64,000 bases of DNA from Cystobacter fuscus (lineage in GTDB: Bacteria > Myxococcota > Myxococcia > Myxococcales > Myxococcaceae): the NCBI RefSeq assembly GCF_002305875.1, contig NZ_CP022098.1, positions 4,030,001 to 4,094,000 on the forward strand, in the 5' to 3' direction. Shown in pieces: positions 54,109 to 61,475 of the stretch (position 1 is its first letter; every line of letters starts with the position of its first letter). The notes under the pieces were generated by a model, which was given only the letters and a program-made list of their open reading frames with translations, had not been told where the DNA came from and made no database searches. The position numbers and the translations under genes were made by a program.

Positions 54109-54801
54109 ATGGACAAGAGCAAGCGGCCCCACGTCATCTGCCACATGGTGCCTTCCGTGGATGGCCGGATCGTGACCTCGGGCTGGAAGCTCCCGCCAGG
54201 AAGCCTGGCGGAGTACGAGCGCACCGCGGAGACCTTCGAAGCGGACGCGTGGATCATCGGTCGCGTCTCGATGGAGCCCTACGCGGGCAAGTCGAAGGTG
54301 CCCGCTCGCAAGCAATCCGACCCCATCCCACGCAAGGACTTCGTTGCCCGGCGCGATGCGGACTCGTACGCGATTGCCCTGGACCCGTCCGGCAAGCTCA
54401 CCTGGAAGACCAGCGACATCGATGGGGAGCACGTCGTCACCATCCTCGGCGAGGGGGTTTCGGACGATTACCTGGCCTTCCTGCGGGAGCGAGGAGTCTC
54501 GTACCTCTTCGGAGGCAAGACGCGGCTGAACCTCAAGCGGGTCCTCCAGAAGCTCCGCAAGGAGTTCGGCATCAAGACGCTGCTTCTCGAGGGCGGAGGG
54601 AAGATCAACGGCTCCTTCCTCGCGGCGGGACTCATCGACGAGCTCAGCGTGCTGGTCGCCCCGGTCGCGGATGGAGGGGTCGGTCTTCCCTCGCTGTTCG
54701 ATGCACGGGAAGGCCGGGGCCCCGCGCGCAAGCTCAAGCTGTTGTCCGTCGAGCAGCGCAAGGGAGATCTCGCCTGGTTGCGCTACAAGGTTGTCGGTTA
54801 A
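54109..54801 (+). CDS. Dihydrofolate reductase-fold (RibD C-terminal) protein
   Basis: 230 residues. HVICHMVPSVDGRI opens the fold, WIIGRVSMEPYAG provides the NADPH-contact region, and TLLLEGGGKINGSFL is the RibD_C glycine motif. It is a stand-alone reductase domain without the deaminase half and likely reduces a pterin-like or small carbonyl substrate. Position gives no further clue; it lies alone between the aldo-keto reductase and the epoxide-hydrolase-like gene. Confidence 0.88.
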   Translation: MDKSKRPHVICHMVPSVDGRIVTSGWKLPPGSLAEYERTAETFEADAWIIGRVSMEPYAGKSKVPARKQSDPIPRKDFVARRDADSYAIALDPSGKLTWKTSDIDGEHVVTILGEGVSDDYLAFLRERGVSYLFGGKTRLNLKRVLQKLRKEFGIKTLLLEGGGKINGSFLAAGLIDELSVLVAPVADGGVGLPSLFDAREGRGPARKLKLLSVEQRKGDLAWLRYKVVG

Positions 54802-54861
54802 GAGGAAGCGGCCATTTCCCGCGGCTGGGTGACCGCCCACTTCACCCCGAAAGTGAGTTCC

Positions 54862-55818
54862 ATGACTGACATCAGACACCGCACGGTCAAGACGAACGGC
54901 ATCCACCTCCACATCGCCGAGGCGGGTGAAGGCCCCCTCGTGCTGCTGCTCCACGGCTGGCCAGAGTCCTGGTACTCCTGGCGCCACCAGCTCCCGATGC
55001 TCGCGGCCGCCGGCTACCACGCGGTCGCGCCCGATGTCCGCGGCTACGGTCGCAGCGACAAGCCGCGGGAGCTCGAGGCGTACAGCATGAAGAACCTGCT
55101 CGCCGATCATGTCGGCCTGCTCGATGCCCTCGGGGAGAAGACCGCCGTCGTCGTCGGCCACGACTGGGGCTCGGCGATGGCGTGGACCAGCGCCGCGCTC
55201 TACCCCGACCGCTACCGGGCCGTCGTCGGCATGAGCGTGCCGTACCTCGGCCGCTCACCCATGCCTCCAACGAAGCTCTTCAAGAGCATGTTCGGAGAGA
55301 ATTGGTTCTACATCCTCTACTTCCAGGAGCCTGGCGTCGCGGAGGCGGAGTTCGAAGCGGACATCCCGAGGACGATGCGCACGATCCTCGCCGGCATCCC
55401 CGGTTTCGATTCGAAGGCCGAGGTCGTGCGGGCCAAGAAGAAGGGCGACAAGTTCCTCACGGGCCTCGACACCCCCGGCACGCTCCCGGCCTGGCTCACT
55501 GAAGAGGATGTGGCGTATTTCGCCAAGGAGTTCGCGGGCAGCGGCTTCCGTGGAGGGCTCAACCGCTATCGCAACATGGACCGCGACTGGGAGGAATTGC
55601 CGGAACTCGCGACGGTCAAGATCGAGCAACCCGCGCTCTTCATCATCGGAGAAAAGGACCCGGTGCGCGCGGTGTCCCCGATTGATCGGATGAAACCGCT
55701 GGTGCCCAACCTCGAGGAGGTGCTCGTCATTCCCGGTGCGGGTCATTGGATCCAGCAAGAGCGCGCGGCCGAGGTCAACGCGGCGCTGCTGGCCTTCCTG
55801 AAGGCGCTGCCCACCTGA
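54862..55818 (+). CDS. Alpha/beta hydrolase, epoxide hydrolase-like
   Basis: 318 residues from ATG 54862. The oxyanion motif is LLHGWPESWYSWRHQ, the nucleophile Asp lies in VVGHDWGS, and the catalytic His in IPGAGHW. The lid region contains LNRYRNMDRDW with a candidate Tyr. This is the layout of soluble epoxide hydrolases rather than haloalkane dehalogenases. It would hydrolyse lipid or xenobiotic epoxides to diols. A stem-loop follows the stop. Confidence 0.93.
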   Translation: MTDIRHRTVKTNGIHLHIAEAGEGPLVLLLHGWPESWYSWRHQLPMLAAAGYHAVAPDVRGYGRSDKPRELEAYSMKNLLADHVGLLDALGEKTAVVVGHDWGSAMAWTSAALYPDRYRAVVGMSVPYLGRSPMPPTKLFKSMFGENWFYILYFQEPGVAEAEFEADIPRTMRTILAGIPGFDSKAEVVRAKKKGDKFLTGLDTPGTLPAWLTEEDVAYFAKEFAGSGFRGGLNRYRNMDRDWEELPELATVKIEQPALFIIGEKDPVRAVSPIDRMKPLVPNLEEVLVIPGAGHWIQQERAAEVNAALLAFLKALPT

Positions 55819-55835
55819 TCGGGAACTCGTGGTTC

Positions 55836-55861
55836 GCGAGCACGCCAGATGGGGTGCTCGC
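55836..55861 (+). terminator. Stem-loop downstream of the epoxide-hydrolase-like gene
   Basis: GCGAGCAC (55836-55843) pairs with GTGCTCGC (55854-55861), 18 bases after the stop. No U tract follows. Confidence 0.5.
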
Positions 55862-56043
55862 CGCGCTCGATGCTGGGGAGTGATGCACGGCTGACGTGAC
55901 GAACGGAAAATTTCCCTGTCCTTGTAGTGTTTGGCAGGCAATAGACGCGGAGATTGTCGTTATTTCGACTTTTGCCGCGAAACAGTTTTTGTGACTGACT
56001 ATTGCCACCGAGGAATGCTTCGTTCGGATGGAGACCAAGACCC

Positions 56044-58068
56044 ATGAGGAACAAGTCCGCGCTGAAAGTGCTTCAGACGTTCCTGGCGTCATGCTTGATT
56101 CTGCTGCTCTTCTCGTCGCCTGCCGCTCACGCGCAAAACAGCCTGCTTCTCCAGACTGATTTCGAAGATGGAACAGCGCAAGGCTGGACGGGGCGCGGGG
56201 GGGTGGAAACGTTGGCGGTGGTGCCGGAAGCGGCCCGTGGCGGCTCGTACGGCTTGAGGGTAGGGGATCGCAAGCAATCGTGGCACGGCCCGACGTTGGA
56301 TGTCACGGCGCTCATGGAGCCGGGCCAGACCTACGTGTTCACGGGGTGGATCAAGCTTCCTCAGGCGGCCCCGAACACCACCGTCTCCATGACGATGCAG
56401 CGCAGGACGCCGAGCACCACCTATTACGAGAGGATGTACTTCGATACGGCCACGTCCAGCGGCTGGGTGAGGTTTCAGGCCCAGTACAAGCTCCTCGAGG
56501 CGGCGGACAATCTGTCCGTCTACTTCGAAGCGCCAGACAATCTCGCACTGGTGTTCTACATCGACGATTTCCGCCTGGAGAAGCTGCCTGATCTCGGGCC
56601 CGTGGTCATCGAGGAAGGCATCCCCTCGCTCAAGGACGTCTTCGCCGAGGACTTCCTGGTCGGATCCGCGTTCTCCAACAGTGAGCTCCTGACGGAAGCG
56701 GACAGGAAGCTCCTCGCCAAGCACTTCAACAGCACGACACCGGGCAACGTCCTGAAGTGGGACAGCACGGAGCCGCAGGAGGGAGTGTTCAACTTCAGCG
56801 GCTCGGATGCCGCCGTTCAGTTCGCGGTCGACAACGGGCTGCGGATCCGGGGGCATACGCTGGTCTGGCATTCACAAACGCCGGACTGGGTGTTCCGTGA
56901 TGCGAGCGGGAACCTGGCGAGCAAGGAGCTCTTGTTCCAGCGGATGAAGACGCACATCAACGCGGTCATGGGCCGCTACAAGGGCAAGATCTACGCCTGG
57001 GACGTGGTCAACGAGGTCTTCGATGCCGCGCAGCCCGACGGCTTGCGTCGCAGCCCGTGGTACCAGATCGCGGGGGAGGAGTTCATCGAGAAGGCGTTCC
57101 TGTTCGCCCGCGAGGCGGACCCGAATGCGGTGTTGTTCATCAACGACTACAACACACACGAGTCAGGCAAGAGCCAGGCCATGTACAACCTGGTCAAGCG
57201 GTTGAAGGCCAAGGGCATTCCGATTGACGGCGTTGGACACCAGACGCACGTCAGCCTCTACTATCCGACGGTTCAGGAGATCGAAAGCTCCATCGTCAAG
57301 TTCGCCGACCTGGGGGTCGAAACGCATATCACCGAGCTGGACGTGAGCGTGTACTCCTCCTCTTCGCAGCGGTATGACACGTTCCCGGAGGAGCTGAAGC
57401 AGAAGCAGGCTGCTCTCTACAAGCAACTGTTCGACGTTTTCAGGAGACACAAGAACCTGATCACCAGCGTCACGGTGTGGGGCAAGGATGATGGCAACAC
57501 CTGGCTGCGAACCTTCCCGGTGGCCCGCAATGATTGGCCCCTCCTGTTCGATGAGCGTCTGCAGTCCAAACCGGCCTACTGGGCCATCGTGAACACGCCC
57601 GTTCCACCCACGGGCAACCTCGAGCTGCAATACCGCACGGCGGACACCCAGTCGGGCGATAACGGCTTGAGGCCGCACTTCAAGATCAAGAACAACGGCG
57701 GAGAGTCCGTGACGCTGAGCGAGCTGACCATCCGCTATTGGTTCACGGTGGATGGAGAGAAGCCGCTTGCCTTCTACTGTGATTATGCGCGCATCGGTCA
57801 GGCGAACGTCATCGGCAGGCATGTGAAGATGAGCGCGGGGAAGGCGAGGGCGGACCATTATCTGGAGATCACCTTCGACTCCGCTGCTGGCGGTATTCCG
57901 GCGGGTGGCGACTCGGGGGTCATCGAAACCCGCAGCCACAAGGTCGATTGGTCGAACTTCGACGAATCCAATGACTACTCCTTCGATCCATCCAAGACCT
58001 CGTACACCCCTTGGGCGGGCGTGACGCTCTACCGGAACGGCCAGCTCGTCTGGGGGACCGAGCCGTGA
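56044..58068 (+). CDS. Secreted modular endo-1,4-beta-xylanase (CBM-GH10-CBM3)
   Basis: 674 residues from ATG 56044. A Sec signal (to about 30) is followed by a beta-sandwich binding module like CBM4/9 or CBM22 (31-180, TDFEDGTAQGWTGRGG). The GH10 domain (190-535) has acid/base Glu324 in WDVVNEVFD and nucleophile Glu431 in ITELDVSV. The C-terminal module (about 545-674) matches CBM3: LELQYRTADTQSGDN, RPHFKIKNNGG, YTPWAGVTLYRNGQLVWG. It cuts xylan while bound to cellulose. The 225-base upstream gap is AT-rich near its end and may hold the promoter. Confidence 0.95.
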   Translation: MRNKSALKVLQTFLASCLILLLFSSPAAHAQNSLLLQTDFEDGTAQGWTGRGGVETLAVVPEAARGGSYGLRVGDRKQSWHGPTLDVTALMEPGQTYVFTGWIKLPQAAPNTTVSMTMQRRTPSTTYYERMYFDTATSSGWVRFQAQYKLLEAADNLSVYFEAPDNLALVFYIDDFRLEKLPDLGPVVIEEGIPSLKDVFAEDFLVGSAFSNSELLTEADRKLLAKHFNSTTPGNVLKWDSTEPQEGVFNFSGSDAAVQFAVDNGLRIRGHTLVWHSQTPDWVFRDASGNLASKELLFQRMKTHINAVMGRYKGKIYAWDVVNEVFDAAQPDGLRRSPWYQIAGEEFIEKAFLFAREADPNAVLFINDYNTHESGKSQAMYNLVKRLKAKGIPIDGVGHQTHVSLYYPTVQEIESSIVKFADLGVETHITELDVSVYSSSSQRYDTFPEELKQKQAALYKQLFDVFRRHKNLITSVTVWGKDDGNTWLRTFPVARNDWPLLFDERLQSKPAYWAIVNTPVPPTGNLELQYRTADTQSGDNGLRPHFKIKNNGGESVTLSELTIRYWFTVDGEKPLAFYCDYARIGQANVIGRHVKMSAGKARADHYLEITFDSAAGGIPAGGDSGVIETRSHKVDWSNFDESNDYSFDPSKTSYTPWAGVTLYRNGQLVWGTEP

Positions 58069-58075
58069 TGAGGGC

Positions 58076-58099
58076 TCCTGGCCCCGAGGGGAGCCAGGA
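58076..58099 (+). terminator. Stem-loop after the xylanase gene
   Basis: TCCTGGC (58076-58082) pairs with GCCAGGA (58093-58099), 8 bases past the stop. A T-containing stretch (tctcgtcttg) follows. Confidence 0.5.
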
Positions 58100-58225
58100 C
58101 TCTCGTCTTGGCGTGGGCTACTGAACTCCTCGCCGCTGGCGGTTCCGTTCACCCGCCAGCACCCCACACGCGCGCGCGGTGATCCCCGGGCCTGGGGTGA
58201 TATGCCGGGCCTTCCGAGGGACACC

Positions 58226-60484
58226 ATGCATCTGACGAGGCGAGAACTCCTCCACTATTTCGGCGCGACGGCGGCCACGGGACTGCTCGGTCCCGGATGC
58301 ATCGGCTGGACGCGCGAGGAGGCCATCCCGGTCGATTCCTGGCACAAGAGCGTGTGCCGCTTCTGCGGCTCGGGCTGCGAGACGCGGGTGGGCCTGCGCG
58401 CCGGGAAGGTGGTGAAGGTCGAGGGACTCCAGGAAGGGTGGAACCGGGGTCGGCTGTGCATCAAGGGCCTGCTCAACCGGGAGATCCTCTACGTCTCGGA
58501 CCGGGCGCACTACCCCATGGTGCGCAAGAACGGGCAGCTCGAGCGCGTCTCCTGGGACGAGGCGCTCGACGCGGCGGCCGCCGGCTTCCGCGAGGCCATG
58601 GCCCAGGGTGGACCGGACGCGGTGGCCTTCTACGGCTCGGGGCAGCTCTTCACCCAGGAGAGCTACACCGCCAACAAGCTCTTCAAGGGAGGCCTCGGGA
58701 CGAACAACGTCGATGGCAACCCGCGCCTGTGCATGGCCTCGGCGGCGTTTGGCTACAAGTCCGTGTTCGGCGCGGACGAGCCCTCGGGCTGCTACGACGA
58801 CATCGAGCACGCCACGCTCTTCTTCGTCATCGGCGCCAACATGGCCGAGTGCCACCCGGTCGTCTGGGAGCGCGTGCGCGACCGCCTCCGCACCGAGCCC
58901 CAGGCGCGCGTCATCGTGGTGGACCCGAGGCGCACGCCCACCGCTCGCGACGCCACGCTGCACCTGCAGATCCGTCCCGGCACGGACGTGGCCCTGCTCA
59001 ACGCCATGGCGTACGAGCTGCTGCGCACCGGGCTCGTGGACCCGGCCTTCATCAACGACTTCGTCACCTTCCGCCGGGGCACGGCGGACTCGCCGCCGCT
59101 CACCCTGGAGGACTTCCGCGCGTTCCTCGAGGACTACGCGCCGGAGAAGGTGGCCAACCTGTGCGGCCTGTCCTCGGCGGAGATCCGCGAGGCCGCGCGC
59201 CTCTTCGGCATCTCCCAGGCGGCGTTGAGCTTCTGGACCATGGGGCTCAATCAGCAGACGCACGGAGTGGCGGCCAACCGGATGATGATGGCGCTGCATC
59301 TGCTCACCGGGCAGATCGGACGCCCCGGGACCGGGCCCTTCTCGCTGACGGGCCAGACCAACGCGGGAGGTGGCGTGCGCGACACGGGCTCGCTGGCGCA
59401 CGCGCTGCCCGCCGGACGGGTCGTCACCAAGGCGCATGACCGCCAGGACATGGAACGGCTGTGGGGCCTGCCCGAGGGCCGCATCTCGCCCAACCCGGGC
59501 CTGTCCGCCGTGCCGCTCTTCGAGGCCATGCGCGAGGGCAGGGTGCGCGCGGCACTGGTGATGGCCACCAACCCGGCGCGCTCGCTGCCCAACGCGGATC
59601 GCTACCGCGTGGGCATGGAGAAGGCCTTCCTCGTCGTCAGCGACTCCATCTTCCCCACCGACACCGCGCGCTACGCCGACGTCTTCCTCCCCGCGGCCAT
59701 GTGGGCGGAGAAGGAGGGGGTCCTCTCGCAGTCCGAGCGCCGCTACCACCTGGTGGAGAAGCTGGTGGAGCCCCCGGGCGAGGCGCGCTCGGACCTGGAC
59801 ATCCTCGTGGCGCTCGGCGAGCGGCTCGGCCATGGCGCGCTGTTGAAGGCCCGCACGCCCGAGGCCGTCTGGGACGAGTGGCGGAGGGTGTCGGCCGGCA
59901 CCACCTACGACTTCAGCGGCATGACCTACGCGCGGCTGAAGGCGCTGCCGGGCCTCACCTGGCCCTGTCCCACCGAGCAACACCCGGGCACCTGCCGCCG
60001 CTATGTGCCGGGGGAGGATCCGCTGGCGAAGAAGGAGGGGCGCATCGACTTCTATGCCCGGCCGGACGGGCGCGCCGTCGTCTATCTCTCCGAGCAGGGC
60101 CCCTTCCGGGAGAGCCTCACGAGCGACTACCCGATGACGCTGACCACCGGGCGCCGGTTGGAGCACTGGCACACCGCCACCCTCACGGGGCGGATTGCCC
60201 AACTGAAGGGCATCGACATCGACTACCTCGAAATCCACCCCGGCGACGCGGCGGTGATGGGCGTGAAGGAGGGGGAGCTGGTGCAGGTGACGAGCGCGCG
60301 CGGCACGGTGCGGCTCAAGGCGCTGCCCAGCATGCGGGTGAGGCCCGGCGTGGTGTTCGCGCTCATGCACTCGATGGAGCACCTGGTGAACGCGGCGACG
60401 AGCGATTACCTGGATCCCACCTCCGCCCAGCCCGAGTACAAGCTGGCCGCGGTGCGGGTGGAGCGCGTGAAGGAGGGCACGTGA
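58226..60484 (+). CDS. Nitrate-reductase-type molybdopterin oxidoreductase (NapA/Nas-like), Tat-exported
   Basis: 752 residues from ATG 58226, which has GAGGGACACC before it; a longer start at 58202 lacks this. LTRRELLHYFGATAATG is a Tat signal. The 4Fe-4S site is Cys44, 47, 51 and 78, and Cys169 in NPRLCMASA is the Mo ligand as in NapA and Nas. The Mo-cofactor domain ends with LTTGRRLEHWHT. The exported location and the tetraheme cytochrome gene downstream favour a NapA-type periplasmic reductase fed from the quinone pool. NapB and NapD genes are absent here. The substrate could also be another oxyanion. Confidence 0.88.
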   Translation: MHLTRRELLHYFGATAATGLLGPGCIGWTREEAIPVDSWHKSVCRFCGSGCETRVGLRAGKVVKVEGLQEGWNRGRLCIKGLLNREILYVSDRAHYPMVRKNGQLERVSWDEALDAAAAGFREAMAQGGPDAVAFYGSGQLFTQESYTANKLFKGGLGTNNVDGNPRLCMASAAFGYKSVFGADEPSGCYDDIEHATLFFVIGANMAECHPVVWERVRDRLRTEPQARVIVVDPRRTPTARDATLHLQIRPGTDVALLNAMAYELLRTGLVDPAFINDFVTFRRGTADSPPLTLEDFRAFLEDYAPEKVANLCGLSSAEIREAARLFGISQAALSFWTMGLNQQTHGVAANRMMMALHLLTGQIGRPGTGPFSLTGQTNAGGGVRDTGSLAHALPAGRVVTKAHDRQDMERLWGLPEGRISPNPGLSAVPLFEAMREGRVRAALVMATNPARSLPNADRYRVGMEKAFLVVSDSIFPTDTARYADVFLPAAMWAEKEGVLSQSERRYHLVEKLVEPPGEARSDLDILVALGERLGHGALLKARTPEAVWDEWRRVSAGTTYDFSGMTYARLKALPGLTWPCPTEQHPGTCRRYVPGEDPLAKKEGRIDFYARPDGRAVVYLSEQGPFRESLTSDYPMTLTTGRRLEHWHTATLTGRIAQLKGIDIDYLEIHPGDAAVMGVKEGELVQVTSARGTVRLKALPSMRVRPGVVFALMHSMEHLVNAATSDYLDPTSAQPEYKLAAVRVERVKEGT

Positions 60485-61155
60485 TGAGCGCCTGGTCCGT
60501 GTGGGCGATGGCCACTCCCGAGCCACCTCACGGTGCCACCCTGGGCGGCGCGCTGGAGGTGGTCGCGCTGGGGTGCATTGGTGTGGCGGTGCTGGGATTG
60601 CTGCTGGTGGAGTTCGTCTTCAAGTCGCGCATGGCGCGCTCCACGTACCGGTGGACGCTGTTGCTGGGCCTCTTCGTGCTACCGGGCGTGGCGCTGCTGG
60701 GCACCACGGGGCACATGTTCGAGTCGATGAAGACCGTGGAGGCCTGTCAGTCCTGCCATGTGATGAACCCCTTCGTGGGGGACATGCACGACCCTCGGAG
60801 CGCCACGCTGGCGGCGCGGCACTACCGCTCGGGCGCCATCCCCGACAAGCAGTGCTACGCGTGCCATACGGGCTACGGCATCTTCGGCACCGTGGAGGCC
60901 AAGCGCGACGGCCTCCGCCACTGGCTGCTGTACGTGACGGACACGTGGAAGGAGCCCATCACGTACAAGGGCACCTATCCCAACGCCAACTGTCTGGCCT
61001 GTCACGCCACCGCGCCCATCTTCACCCGGGTGGACAGTCACAAGGCGCTGGGGACGCAGCTCGCGAATGACGAGATGAGCTGCTTCACCTGTCACGGGTT
61101 GCCGCACCCGGCCCGGCCGACCCGCGCCTCCACCCGCGTCACCGCCAGCCAGTGA
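60484..61155 (+). CDS. Membrane-anchored tetraheme cytochrome c, NapC/NirT-like
   Basis: 223 residues. There are two membrane segments at 24-46 and 57-74, then four CxxCH haem motifs beginning at Cys88, Cys124, Cys170 and Cys200. The last three lie in CYACH, CLACH and CFTCH. NapC/NirT proteins oxidise quinol and pass electrons to periplasmic reductases. Typical NapC has one anchor; the second helix here is unusual. ATG 60484 overlaps the molybdoenzyme stop by one base, so the two are translationally coupled. Confidence 0.9.
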   Translation: MSAWSVWAMATPEPPHGATLGGALEVVALGCIGVAVLGLLLVEFVFKSRMARSTYRWTLLLGLFVLPGVALLGTTGHMFESMKTVEACQSCHVMNPFVGDMHDPRSATLAARHYRSGAIPDKQCYACHTGYGIFGTVEAKRDGLRHWLLYVTDTWKEPITYKGTYPNANCLACHATAPIFTRVDSHKALGTQLANDEMSCFTCHGLPHPARPTRASTRVTASQ

Positions 61156-61361
61156 GCCTCTCCATGCCCTCGTCCGACACGCTCACCCGCGCCGCCGTCG
61201 TGCTCTGCGTGGTGGGTCTGCTGTTGCTGCTGCCCATCCTCTCCTCCATCCGCGCCAGCTTCGTGGGCTTCTACATGCTGGGCAGCCTTCTGCTCCTGGT
61301 GTCCATCACGTTGTACGTGGTGGCCGTGGTGCGCGAGCTGCGCCGCGGCGGCGCGCTGTAG
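61152..61361 (+). CDS. Small two-helix membrane protein
   Basis: 69 residues from GTG 61152, which overlaps the cytochrome stop (GTGA); ATG 61164 is an alternative. Two hydrophobic helices are visible (VVLCVVGLLLLLPIL and FYMLGSLLLLVSITLYVVAVV), with an RELRRGG tail. It is probably a small subunit or assembly factor of the preceding reductase complex. That role is inferred from coupling alone. Confidence 0.65.
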   Translation: MSLSMPSSDTLTRAAVVLCVVGLLLLLPILSSIRASFVGFYMLGSLLLLVSITLYVVAVVRELRRGGAL

Positions 61362-61435
61362 GCACGGCGCTCATCCGCCGGGTGAAGGATCCAGGCGACA
61401 CTCGCCTCTTCAGGGTCGAGCAGGCGAGGTACTGG

Positions 61436-61467
61436 CCGGGCGGCAGGCGTGTGCACCTGCCGCCCGG
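61436..61467. terminator. Perfect 12-bp stem-loop between convergent genes
   Basis: CCGGGCGGCAGG (61436-61447) pairs with CCTGCCGCCCGG (61456-61467) around an 8-base loop, just outside the stop of the leftward GH2 gene. No U tract on either side, but the strength and position suggest bidirectional termination. Confidence 0.6.
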
Positions 61468-61475
61468 TGGGACTG

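Noticed and set aside
58118..60526. Long frame antisense to the molybdoenzyme
   Set aside because: Low-complexity Arg/Gly/His shadow; the plus strand has Fe-S and Mo motifs.
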